From the NCBI GenBank assembly GCA_905182255.1, contig CAJJAH010000001.1, positions 1 to 64,000 on the forward strand: a DNA stretch of 64,000 bases. The letters run 5' to 3'. The notes beneath the pieces are model-generated. The model worked only from the letters and a program-made list of their open reading frames with translations, was not told the DNA's origin and ran no database searches. This DNA is from Cryomorphaceae bacterium BACL11 MAG-121001-bin54. GTDB taxonomy: Bacteria; Bacteroidota; Bacteroidia; Flavobacteriales; BACL11. Numbering within the stretch: the stretch's first letter is position 1; the number at the start of each line of letters is the position of its first letter. Made by a program: the position numbers and the translations under genes. Of this stretch, positions 1 to 7,703 are shown piece after piece.

Positions 1-1484
1 TCTGTAAACTAAAGTGTAATTTCTACCTTCCTTTTGTAAATTATACTGAAACTCAGGAGTTTCTTTATTTTTCAAATACTGATTAAAGAAATACGTTAAG
101 TCTGTTTCTGACTTTTTATTAATATAGTTAATAATTTGCTGCCCATCTACTGTCTTATATTTAAAATCATTAGCAATTCCTTTTATCATCTCAAACCACA
201 TCTCATCATCATCTATCAAACTCCTAAGTGTATGCAACATTAAAGAACCTTTATTATACATATCTGAACTTCCTTCTACATTTACATGATAAGGGCCAAT
301 AACAGGTTTATCATTCCTAACACTTTCTTTTTTACTATTTATATAACTCAACATTGCATCATATCCATACATACACTCTACATATAATACTTCAGAATAA
401 GTACAAAAACCTTCATGCACCCACATATCAGCAATATCATTAGTAGTGATGGAATTTCCCCACCACTCATGTCCACTTTCATGTATAATTATAAAATCAA
501 AATTTAGCTCATCAATAAAGCGAGTATTTCCATGATAACCTGGCAGATAATCATTTCCATAGGCAATTGCTGATTGATGCTCCATTCCTAAGTAAGGAGT
601 TTCAATTAGAGCATAACCATCATTCCAAAAGGGATATGCTCCAAAATATTTTTCAAAACATTCCATCATGGGTTTCACTTGCTTAAAATGTTCTTTAGCT
701 TTCACTAAATTATCACTTAATACATAGTAATCCATACGTAAAGTATCTTTTTTTGAAATATACAATTCAGAAAAATTTACGTAATCACCAATATTTAATG
801 TTACATTATAATTATTTATAGGATAAGAAACAAACCATTCACTAACATTTACGAAAGAGTTAAAATACTGATCCCATACTGTAGTATCTTTTCTTAAATC
901 ACCATTTGAAATTATTTTTGAAGGATACCGAGCTGAACAGGTAATACGCATACTATCTGGTTCATCAGATTGATGATCCTTACATGGCCACCAAACACTT
1001 GCCCCTAATCCTTGACAAGAAACCCCAATCCAAGGATTTCCATTATCATCCTTTTCCCAAGTAAAACCTCCATCCCATGGTGCATTTACAGCTTCCTTTG
1101 GATAACCACTGTACCAAATCTTTACATTTGCATGTTCTGATTTTTTAAGTACTCTTGGAAAGTCAATATAGACTGCATCAAACTCACGACTATACTCAAG
1201 TTCAATTCCTTCAAATTGGATAAGCAAAACTTCCATATTCAGTGCCAAGTCAATTTGCATCCTATCAAAATCTGAAACAACATTAAAATGAATAATGTTA
1301 TACGATTTTTCCAAAGATTTTTCCTGCTGATCAACCATTACAAATAAGTCATAAAAAGTTACATCATAACATGCCCTCATTAAAGAAAGATCTCCCCTTA
1401 AACTATCTTCACGACTAAATGGTTGAGAAATTGCTAGATAAAACACAGCAAAAAGTTAGCAAAAAAGAATATTAACTTTCTCAT
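1..1484 (-). CDS. M1 family metallopeptidase, partial, with one frame break
   Basis: Zinc aminopeptidase of the M1 (gluzincin) family; the C-terminus lies beyond the left edge. Translating the minus strand shows HESGHEWWGN at about 454-483 and, 18 residues after the second His, the third zinc ligand Glu in VHEGF: the HEXXH-x18-E signature. The N-terminal beta domain is also readable (for example the run around VWWPCKDH). The best start is ATG at 1484, giving a signal peptide beginning MRKLIFFFANF. That frame stops after 16 codons; adding one T to a T5 run (plus-strand A run at 1450-1454) joins it to the long frame that begins LAISQPFSRED. Probably secreted, periplasmic or surface. Family assignment is firm; the frame break is likely a homopolymer error. 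It lies 53 bases downstream of the next gene on this strand. Confidence 0.85.
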
Positions 1485-1537
1485 TGGAAATATTTAATTT
1501 GTAATACTATTTAGAAAGAGTAATATAGCAAGTAGAA

Positions 1538-2143
1538 CTAAAGGCATGTCGGCGGCAAACCAGGTATAAGATCTATTTCTCCTGAAAATGTTAAATTTAT
1601 GTATGCATCATTTTCAGATTCTACTTTTCCTGATCCAGCAATTTGAACTGGAATTGGAAATCCAAAACCAGCATCTATAGAGGCAGTTTGCTCAGCAACT
1701 AATATGTTACCAAAATTATCAATAGTGGCAGAGACCTGTGCATTCACCAATATATATAAACAATGTTTCTTCCTCAGTTAGACTTGTACATCAATAGATT
1801 CTGGTAATTGATCATTAAGTAAAACAACTTGACCTAAAATATCTATTTCTTCACAGTCTGGATCTATATCCCAAACTCCTAACACTAAGTCATAAGCATA
1901 TAAACAAGTGCTATCATCAGCAGTAGCAATATAAACATAATTTATTGCTAAATCGTCCATGCAGCCATAAATAAAAGAAACACAAGAACCATCATCAGAA
2001 TTTGCATATGGATTATACATTTGACGCTGACACCGGATTAGTGCATCCTGGCTGCGAACACATCTCCTCTTTTTTACAAGAAGAAACACAATAATAGATA
2101 CACCTATAAACAATACTAATGATACTTTTAACATACTTTTCAT
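1538..2143 (-). pseudogene. Secreted 'DDGSC' Cys-repeat protein, frame-disrupted
   Basis: One coding region read in pieces. The N-terminus MKSMLKVSLVLFIGVSIIVF is a membrane anchor or signal. Two copies follow of the repeat GC(T/M)(N/D)xxAxNY...A..DD(G/S)xC, seen in many secreted proteins of marine Bacteroidota: GCTNPVSA...NPYANSDDGSC, then GCMDDLAINY...ATADDSTC. A beta-rich tail follows, ending in IPGLPPTCL. The reading frame must change near 2070-2075 (T6 run), near 2020-2022, near 1778-1781 (in-frame TAA) and near 1747-1748. The changes compensate pairwise and sensible sequence resumes each time, so assembly error is as likely as gene decay. Function unknown. It has its own space after the rpmB terminator and precedes the M1 peptidase. 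Confidence 0.6.
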
Positions 2144-2170
2144 TCTGAATACAATTTAGTTATTAAATAA

Positions 2171-2201
2171 AAAAAGTTACCATCAAAGATAGCAACTTTT
2201 T
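2171..2201 (-). terminator. Rho-independent-like terminator after rpmB
   Basis: An 8-bp stem, AAAAAGTT paired with AACTTTTT, is extended by one C-G pair after a mismatch, with a loop of about 11 bases and T-rich flanks on both strands. It lies 22 bases past the rpmB stop, so it most likely ends the cinA/rpmB transcript. Confidence 0.55.
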
Positions 2202-2223
2202 TATTATTCAATATATTTTGTGA

Positions 2224-2463
2224 TTAAACTAGAATATTACCGTTTGCTTTAGCCTCAGCTAAAACAGCAGCAATTCCTTTTTTATCAATTGTTCTTAATG
2301 CATTTGCTGAAACTTTCAAAATAATTGTTTCACCAGTTTCAGGAATAAAAAACTTTTTCGTTTGTAAATTCGGGTAGAATTTTCTTTTTGTTCTATTCTT
2401 GGCGTGAGAAACATTATTCCCAACCATTACTTTCTTTCCTGTTATTTGACAAATTCTTGACAT
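2224..2463 (-). CDS. rpmB: 50S ribosomal protein L28
   Basis: Seventy-nine residues starting MSRICQITGKKVMVGNNVSH, the standard L28 opening, followed by the basic AKNRTKRKFYPN segment that contacts 23S rRNA and the conserved VSANALRTIDKKG region. Full length for bacterial L28; a component of the large subunit. A perfect TATATTTG box lies 21 bases upstream. In many flavobacteria rpmB is followed by rpmG (L33) and a DUF4295 gene; here a terminator and an unrelated secreted protein follow, so those genes must be elsewhere. Downstream of the cinA-like gene on the same strand, as usual for the phylum. Confidence 0.97.
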   Translation of the reverse strand: MSRICQITGKKVMVGNNVSHAKNRTKRKFYPNLQTKKFFIPETGETIILKVSANALRTIDKKGIAAVLAEAKANGNILV

Positions 2464-2483
2464 ATCTTCTTAATTTAGGGATG

Positions 2484-2491
2484 CAAATATA
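2484..2491 (-). promoter_or_regulatory. Bacteroidota -7 box upstream of rpmB
   Basis: The minus strand reads TATATTTG, an exact match to TAnnTTTG, ending 20 bases before the rpmB ATG. I see no clear -33 TTG at the usual distance, so this is a motif-based prediction only. Confidence 0.45.
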
Positions 2492-2519
2492 CAATCTAAT
2501 CTAAATAAATTAAAATTTA

Positions 2520-2993
2520 TCACTGTTTTTTTATCTCGGTCAAAAGCAAGCTCAAAGCACTTTCAGATGCTTGATTAGCAATAGATTGTCTGTTCCCTAA
2601 AAAAATAAACCTACTAACAGCTACATCAAATTTACTAGCAATAGCAATAAAAACAGTACCAATTGGATTTTTATTTGTTCCTCCAGTAGGGCCGGTATAT
2701 CCACTTGAAGCAATAGAAAAGTCTGTATTAAATTTTTCCAAGATGCTTTTAGCCATCTGGATAACAACTTCCGGACTTACATCAGTTTTTTCATTAATAA
2801 TTGATTGACTAACTTCTAGAAATTTTGTTTTAATTTCATTCTGATAAGCCACAATACCTCCTTTAAAATAAGAAGAACTACCTGAAAGGGCAGTTAATTT
2901 TGAAGCAATTATTCCAGAAGTACAACTCTCAGCAACTGATATACTTACTCCTTTTGCAATACATAATTGGTGTAAGCTGTTTAGAGATGACAT
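2520..2993 (-). CDS. CinA C-terminal domain / nicotinamide-nucleotide amidase (PncC-like)
   Basis: A stand-alone CinA C-terminal domain of 157 residues. The family deamidates nicotinamide mononucleotide to nicotinic acid mononucleotide in NAD salvage. Visible motifs: the catalytic Ser/Cys region VAESCTSGIIASKL near residues 19-32, FKGGIVAYQNEIK in the middle, and SSGYTGPTGGT near residues 96-106, corresponding to the SGIAGPGGG loop of typical members with some substitutions. No N-terminal MoCF-biosynthesis domain, so this is the short PncC form. It lies just downstream of the universal stress gene and 57 bases before rpmB on the same strand. Confidence 0.9.
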   Translation of the reverse strand: MSSLNSLHQLCIAKGVSISVAESCTSGIIASKLTALSGSSSYFKGGIVAYQNEIKTKFLEVSQSIINEKTDVSPEVVIQMAKSILEKFNTDFSIASSGYTGPTGGTNKNPIGTVFIAIASKFDVAVSRFIFLGNRQSIANQASESALSLLLTEIKKQ

Positions 2994-2996
2994 ATT

Positions 2997-3878
2997 TTAG
3001 AATGCAATAGTTGGCCCCGTCAAGTGCTTTTGTTCTTTCGGACGAATACTCATCACAGGAATTTCAGAATTATTAATAATATATCTAGCTGTTACGCTTA
3101 TGTTATTAGACAATGTTAGTTCTTCTTTTTTTGTCATTATCATAATTAAATCAGCATTGAAACTCTTTTCGTATTTAAAAATAAAATCACCTAAAGTTTG
3201 TTTTTTTTCACCTTCGACCAAATCAGCAGTACATTTAACTCCAGCATCTATAATGAATTTTTTCACTTGATTAATATTTTTAGATAGCTTTACTCTTACC
3301 TCTTGATTATCTCTAAGCACTACCGAAACTAACCTAATAGTTGCATCCCAATATCTAGCATATTCTAATGCATAAGTAACCTTTTCCTTTGTTTGTTTTT
3401 CTAAATCAAGTGGAAGAATAATATTCCTGCAACCTTCACCATGATACTTACCTTTGATCGTAATCACAGGACAATGTGCTAAACTTACCACACGCTCAGC
3501 ATTAGATCCCATTATTTTTTTAACCGAACCAGCCGAACCATCTGTTCCCATAACGATTAAGTCGGCAGAAATCATTTGAGCAACTTTATTAATTTGCCTA
3601 TATATTTTTCCTTTAGCTACCAAAGACTCAACATGAACACCATACTTCTCACCATACTCCTCACCAATTGCATGAAGCTTGTTATTTACCTTTAACTGAA
3701 GTTCATGACTTTTATCATCTAAAAACAAAGACTGCATCATGCTTTGCTCCTCAACTACTGAAAGCAAAACTACTTTTGATTTTTTAATTTTCGCTAAATT
3801 AAATGCTTGAACTAGAGCAATCATCGATTGTTCTGAGAAACCAATAGGAACTAATATTTTACTTGATGATATTGACAT
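2997..3878 (-). CDS. Universal stress protein, tandem UspA domains
   Basis: A cytoplasmic protein of 293 residues with two UspA-like alpha/beta domains (about 5-143 and 150-280). The first carries the ATP-binding pattern G-x2-G-x9-G-S, seen in MGTDGSAGSVKKIMGSNAERV. The second lacks the glycine loop (IMIMTKKEELTLSNNISVTA), so only one nucleotide site is expected. Tandem UspA proteins of this size are common in Bacteroidota and are induced in stress or stationary phase; the exact role cannot be inferred. Starts at ATG 3878, with a TAATTTTG box 22 bases upstream. The PncC-like gene follows by 3 bases, suggesting co-transcription. Confidence 0.93.
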   Translation of the reverse strand: MSISSSKILVPIGFSEQSMIALVQAFNLAKIKKSKVVLLSVVEEQSMMQSLFLDDKSHELQLKVNNKLHAIGEEYGEKYGVHVESLVAKGKIYRQINKVAQMISADLIVMGTDGSAGSVKKIMGSNAERVVSLAHCPVITIKGKYHGEGCRNIILPLDLEKQTKEKVTYALEYARYWDATIRLVSVVLRDNQEVRVKLSKNINQVKKFIIDAGVKCTADLVEGEKKQTLGDFIFKYEKSFNADLIMIMTKKEELTLSNNISVTARYIINNSEIPVMSIRPKEQKHLTGPTIAF

Positions 3879-3900
3879 ATTATTTATATTTTTGACAGTA

Positions 3901-3908
3901 CAAAATTA
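3901..3908 (-). promoter_or_regulatory. Bacteroidota -7 box upstream of the universal stress gene
   Basis: The minus strand reads TAATTTTG, an exact TAnnTTTG match, 22 bases before the ATG at 3878. The 39-base gap to the divergent nucleoside phosphorylase means both promoters overlap here. Confidence 0.4.
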
Positions 3909-3917
3909 CATATTTAT

Positions 3918-4781
3918 ATGCATATAATAGCAGATACAGAATTAATACTTACTTCAGAAAATAAAATTTACCATCTTAATTTAACTAAAGATGAAATTGC
4001 TGATACCATAATACTTGTTGGAGATCCAGATAGAGTAAAAATAATTTCAAATAAATTTGACAGCATTGAGCATAAGATAAAGAACAGAGAATTCATTACA
4101 CATACAGGAATTTTAAATGGAAAAAGAATTAGCGCAATAGCAACTGGAATTGGTCCTGACAATATTGATATAGTTGTTAATGAACTTGATGCATTAGTAA
4201 ATATTGATTTCAAAACACGAACCATAAATAAAAAAAAGAAAACCTTAGACCTTATTCGCCTAGGCACATCAGCAGCCTTACAGAAAGATATTGAAGTTAA
4301 CTCTTTACTAGTTACAATTTTTGGATTAGGATTTGATAATATTGCGCATTTTTATGAATCAGAGAAAGTAATTGAACATGAAATGAGTAATAAATTTAAG
4401 GAATATGCTAATTGGCCTAGAAACTTATCAAAACCCTATATTGTTAAAGCATCAGACAATCTGGTTTCACTTTTTCCTGATATAAAAAAAGGAATAACAG
4501 CAACTGCTCCAGGATTTTATGGTCCTCAAGGGAGAATATTAAGGCTTAATCCTCATATTACCAACCTAAATGAAAAAATGGAAAACTTTAGTTACAACAA
4601 GAATAAAATTACAAATTTTGAAATGGAAACTTCTGCTTTATATTATTTGGGACAATCACTCGGACATAATACTTTAACAATTTGTGCTATAATAGCTAAC
4701 CGAATTACAAAAGAGTACAGTAATAACTACAAAAAAATAGTTGAAGAAATGATAAATTTAACACTTAAAAGAATCTGCTAG
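3918..4781 (+). CDS. Nucleoside phosphorylase (uridine phosphorylase-like)
   Basis: PNP/UDP family (type I) phosphorylase of 287 residues, catalysing reversible phosphorolysis of a nucleoside to base and ribose-1-phosphate in salvage. Visible: the phosphate-binding VGDPDRV near residues 33-39, the THTGILNGK loop, ATGIGPDNIDIVVNELDAL near residues 75-93, and the nucleoside-binding NFEMETSALYYLG near the C-terminus. The Glu-Met-Glu triad is typical of the family. The opening, with HLNLTKDEIADT, matches Bacteroidota members annotated as uridine phosphorylase, but base specificity cannot be fixed from sequence. It ends convergently with the aquaporin gene, the two stops overlapping by 4 bases. 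Confidence 0.9.
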   Translation: MHIIADTELILTSENKIYHLNLTKDEIADTIILVGDPDRVKIISNKFDSIEHKIKNREFITHTGILNGKRISAIATGIGPDNIDIVVNELDALVNIDFKTRTINKKKKTLDLIRLGTSAALQKDIEVNSLLVTIFGLGFDNIAHFYESEKVIEHEMSNKFKEYANWPRNLSKPYIVKASDNLVSLFPDIKKGITATAPGFYGPQGRILRLNPHITNLNEKMENFSYNKNKITNFEMETSALYYLGQSLGHNTLTICAIIANRITKEYSNNYKKIVEEMINLTLKRIC

Positions 4782-5440
4782 CAGTTATCGCAACAATTGT
4801 TAGATTGTATTAGTTTACATAAGTATACTGCTAAAATTGAACCTAGAATTGTTGCTATAACATATAACCATAAATGAGTTAAGTCTCCTGAAAAAATCGC
4901 AGGAGCTATTGAGCGAGCTGGATTCATAGAAGCACCGCTAATTGGCCCTGCAAATGTAGCCTCAAAAGCGACTACTCCACCAACAGCTAGTGCAGCGGTA
5001 ATTCCCTTTTCTTTTGACCCAGTTGAAACATTTAAAATTACAAACATTAAAATAAAAGTTAAAATAAATTCCAACATAAATGACTGTATCCAGTCCTCTT
5101 TTAAAGGCAAAGTTTCCCCCATAGTATTTGACTCAGGAAAAATAAAATATAAGCTTGCTGATGCCAAAATTGCTCCTAACAACTGAAAAGAAATATAAGG
5201 TAAAATCTGGTTTTTTGGAAAGCGTTTTGCTATTGCAAAAGCAATCGTTACAGCTGGGTTAATATGTGCTCCTGATATATCACCAATTGCATATATCATA
5301 GCCATTACTACTAATCCAAATGAAAGACCAACCCCTAGATGACTTACTTCACCTCCAGTAATTTCGTTAATCATGATAGCGCCTGTGCCTACAAATACCA
5401 AAATGTAGGTTCCTAATAATTCTGCCCAATACTTTTTCAT
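4778..5440 (-). CDS. Aquaporin, MIP family
   Basis: Inner-membrane water/solute channel of 220 residues with six predicted helices and the two half-helix NPA motifs: GAHINPAVTIAFA near residues 57-69 and GASMNPARSIAPAI near 169-182. The Arg after the second NPA forms the selectivity filter. Size and motif spacing fit AqpZ-like water channels better than longer GlpF glycerol facilitators. The C-terminus ends in the Cys-rich tail SNNCCDNC, which is unusual. The ATG overlaps the stop of the upstream thioesterase gene (5437-5440), so the two are probably translated together. The stop overlaps that of the convergent phosphorylase. Confidence 0.94.
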   Translation of the reverse strand: MKKYWAELLGTYILVFVGTGAIMINEITGGEVSHLGVGLSFGLVVMAMIYAIGDISGAHINPAVTIAFAIAKRFPKNQILPYISFQLLGAILASASLYFIFPESNTMGETLPLKEDWIQSFMLEFILTFILMFVILNVSTGSKEKGITAALAVGGVVAFEATFAGPISGASMNPARSIAPAIFSGDLTHLWLYVIATILGSILAVYLCKLIQSNNCCDNC

Positions 5441-5844
5441 AATAATTTTTCTTTTAATTTACTCATAATAACTTTAGGTGCAGAGCAAGGCTTACCCGTT
5501 TTCTTATTTACAAAAACCAAAATAACTTCACCAATATTCAATAACTCTCTTTTTTCATTTAAAGTTTCATAATGAAAAGTAATTTTTGCTGACGGCAATT
5601 CTTTAATTGTTGTTTTTATAATAAGCTCATCATCATAAAAAGCCGGCTTCTTGTAATTAATTTTCATATTTACAACAGGAAGCACAAAGCCCATTGCTTC
5701 AATTTCTTTGTATGAAAGGCCTAAGGAACGCAAAAGCTCCACCCTTCCAACCTCATAATACTGAGCATAAACACCATAGTATACAAAACTCATTTGATCT
5801 GTTTCACCATACCTTACTCTAATTTTTGTTTCAAAAGAATACAT
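5437..5844 (-). CDS. Acyl-CoA thioesterase, 4HBT / YbgC family
   Basis: A single hot-dog-fold protein of 135 residues. The YbgC/4HBT signature RYGETDQMSFVYYGVYAQYYE near residues 10-30 includes the catalytic Asp followed by the Y-Y/H helix, and GLSYKEIEAMGFVLPVV follows as in this family. It probably hydrolyses short or medium acyl-CoA; the physiological substrate is unknown. In other bacteria YbgC sits with Tol-Pal genes; here it precedes and overlaps the aquaporin by 4 bases, so the context does not clarify the role. Confidence 0.92.
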   Translation of the reverse strand: MYSFETKIRVRYGETDQMSFVYYGVYAQYYEVGRVELLRSLGLSYKEIEAMGFVLPVVNMKINYKKPAFYDDELIIKTTIKELPSAKITFHYETLNEKRELLNIGEVILVFVNKKTGKPCSAPKVIMSKLKEKLL

Positions 5845-5891
5845 GCTGCAATAATACGTACAATATTTTTATTTCTTAATATTGTAGCCTT

Positions 5892-6602
5892 ATGAAATTA
5901 AAAAAATTCACTATACATTTAGCTCTACTTTTACTTTTCTCTTGCACTACAACCTACAATATACAATCATCCGACAGCAACATAACTGAGGTAAAAGCAA
6001 ATGCGGACTCGAGTATATTAGCTATAATAGCTCCTTACCAGAAAGGAATAGAATCAGAAATGAATGAGATTCTTACCTATTCAAAAATCAGATTAACAAA
6101 AAAAGGAGCTGAATCATTATTAGGAAATTTTGTTACTGATCTATGCCTAAACTATTCTGATGCACATTTGTGTGTAATGAATAACGGAGGACTAAGAACC
6201 TCAATAGATAAAGGGCCAATTAGTAGAAGAAAAATATACGAACTAATGCCTTTTGAAAATGAATTAGTAGTACTAGAACTAAATAAAGAAGATTACTTAG
6301 GACTCTTAGATTATATCTGTAAAAGAGGTGGAGAACCTTTTTCAGGTATCAATATAACTATGAATAAACAGGGGAATGTGATAAATAATACCTGGCCAGT
6401 GAATTTTGAAAACAATGAAAAAGTAAAAGTTCTTACATCCGATTATTTAGCAAATGGTGGAGATAAAATGAGCTTTTTTCAAAATAAAGAACAATATAAA
6501 TTAGGTTTAAAACTGAGAGATGCCATCATTGATCACTGTGAAAAAAATGATACTATCATTTCAAGACTTGACGGAAGGATAAAAGTAATTGATAATGAGT
6601 AA
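5892..6602 (+). CDS. 5'-nucleotidase C-terminal domain lipoprotein
   Basis: A lipoprotein (lipobox LLLFSC within the first 20 residues) of 236 residues consisting only of the 5'-nucleotidase C-terminal (substrate-binding) domain. Visible: MNNGGLRTSIDKGPISRRKIYEL with the NGG-x-R nucleotide-binding loop near residue 100, MPFENELVVLEL, and SDYLANGGDKMSFF near the end, where the aromatic stacks on the base in homologues. The catalytic metallophosphatase domain is the next gene, overlapping by 8 bases. Together they reconstitute a 5'-nucleotidase/UDP-sugar hydrolase, with the gene for the C-terminal domain placed first. Confidence 0.88.
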   Translation: MKLKKFTIHLALLLLFSCTTTYNIQSSDSNITEVKANADSSILAIIAPYQKGIESEMNEILTYSKIRLTKKGAESLLGNFVTDLCLNYSDAHLCVMNNGGLRTSIDKGPISRRKIYELMPFENELVVLELNKEDYLGLLDYICKRGGEPFSGINITMNKQGNVINNTWPVNFENNEKVKVLTSDYLANGGDKMSFFQNKEQYKLGLKLRDAIIDHCEKNDTIISRLDGRIKVIDNE

Positions 6603-7518
6603 TAGAAGAAACTTTATAAAACAAAGCGGATTAGGAGCTATTGGACTATCATTAATACCACAAATTTCCTTTGGTCAGAATAATGATACAAAACTTACTA
6701 TTTTACACACTAATGACATGCATAGCCATATACACCCATTTAAAAGCGGAAGGAACAAAGGTTTAGGTGGAATGGCACAAAGAGCAGCACTAATCAAACA
6801 AATAAGAAAACAAGAAAAACATGTTCTTTTATTAGATGCTGGAGATATTTTTCAAGGAACACCTTACTTTAATTTTTACGGAGGGGAGTTGGAGTTCAAG
6901 CTCATGAGTGAAATGAAATATGATGCAGTAACTTTAGGTAATCATGATTTTGATAATGGATTAGAAGGACTAAAAAAACAACTCCCTCATGCTAATTTTC
7001 CTTTTTTAATTTCAAACTATGATTTTTCAGACACCATATTAAAAAATACTTTTAAAGCATACAAAGTATTTCGAAAAGGAGATTTAAAAATAGGAGTATT
7101 TGGAATTGGTATTGAATTAGAAGGTCTAGTTCCCAAAAAATTATATAAAAATACTGTATATAAAAACCCTGTATCAACAGCAAATTATTATGCAAACATT
7201 TTAAAACAAAAAGAAAAGTGCGATTTAGTTATTTGCTTATCTCATTTAGGCTTCAAATACAAGGGAGAAAAGATATCAGACATAAAATTTGCAAGCCAAA
7301 CACGTGATATTGATTTAATTATAGGAGGACATACACATACCTTTCTGAAAAAGCCTGTCAAGCAACTTAACATAGATCAAAAAGAAGTACTAATAAACCA
7401 AGTTGGATGGGCAGGAATTAACATTGGCAAGATAGATTATCATTTTAGTCAAAATGATAGTTTAAAAAAAGTTTTTGGAAGATCAATATTTATTAAAAAT
7501 AGCTCCGAAAACGCATAA
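6595..7518 (+). CDS. 5'-nucleotidase metallophosphatase domain, Tat signal
   Basis: Calcineurin-like phosphoesterase domain of about 307 residues. All five metal-site blocks are visible: LHTNDMHSHIHP, LLDAGDIFQGTPY, TLGNHDFDNG, ICLSHLG and IGGHTHTFL. The N-terminus SNRRNFIKQSGLGAIGLSLIP is a twin-arginine signal, so it is exported folded. I chose ATG 6595; a TTG at 6589 would add only two residues. It overlaps the preceding C-terminal-domain gene by 8 bases. The missing C-terminal domain is supplied by that neighbour, so the active unit is probably a heterodimer in the periplasm or at the outer membrane. Confidence 0.9.
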   Translation: MSNRRNFIKQSGLGAIGLSLIPQISFGQNNDTKLTILHTNDMHSHIHPFKSGRNKGLGGMAQRAALIKQIRKQEKHVLLLDAGDIFQGTPYFNFYGGELEFKLMSEMKYDAVTLGNHDFDNGLEGLKKQLPHANFPFLISNYDFSDTILKNTFKAYKVFRKGDLKIGVFGIGIELEGLVPKKLYKNTVYKNPVSTANYYANILKQKEKCDLVICLSHLGFKYKGEKISDIKFASQTRDIDLIIGGHTHTFLKKPVKQLNIDQKEVLINQVGWAGINIGKIDYHFSQNDSLKKVFGRSIFIKNSSENA

Positions 7519-7703
7519 TAATATGACTTTTAAAAAGTTTTAAACAAAATCTCTTACCTGATAATGTCCCTCTGTAAAAAAAAATACAAAGTCAAGTGCA
7601 AATTTTCTTTTTTATTAACGATAAGTTCTTCATATTTGCTCAAATCAAAAAGTATAGACCAGAACTTAAAATGAATTACTAAAAGACAAATCAAGACCAC
7701 AAA
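7519..7703. other. dnaA upstream intergenic region
   Basis: A 185-base AT-rich gap before dnaA. It contains CATATTTG at 7631-7638, one base off TAnnTTTG, as a possible -7 box. By eye I find no TTATCCACA-type DnaA boxes and no iteron cluster, so I do not call an origin here. Confidence 0.4.

Noticed and set aside
7519-7703. Possible replication origin next to dnaA
   Set aside because: No DnaA-box cluster or repeated iterons found by eye; Bacteroidota origins are often away from dnaA.
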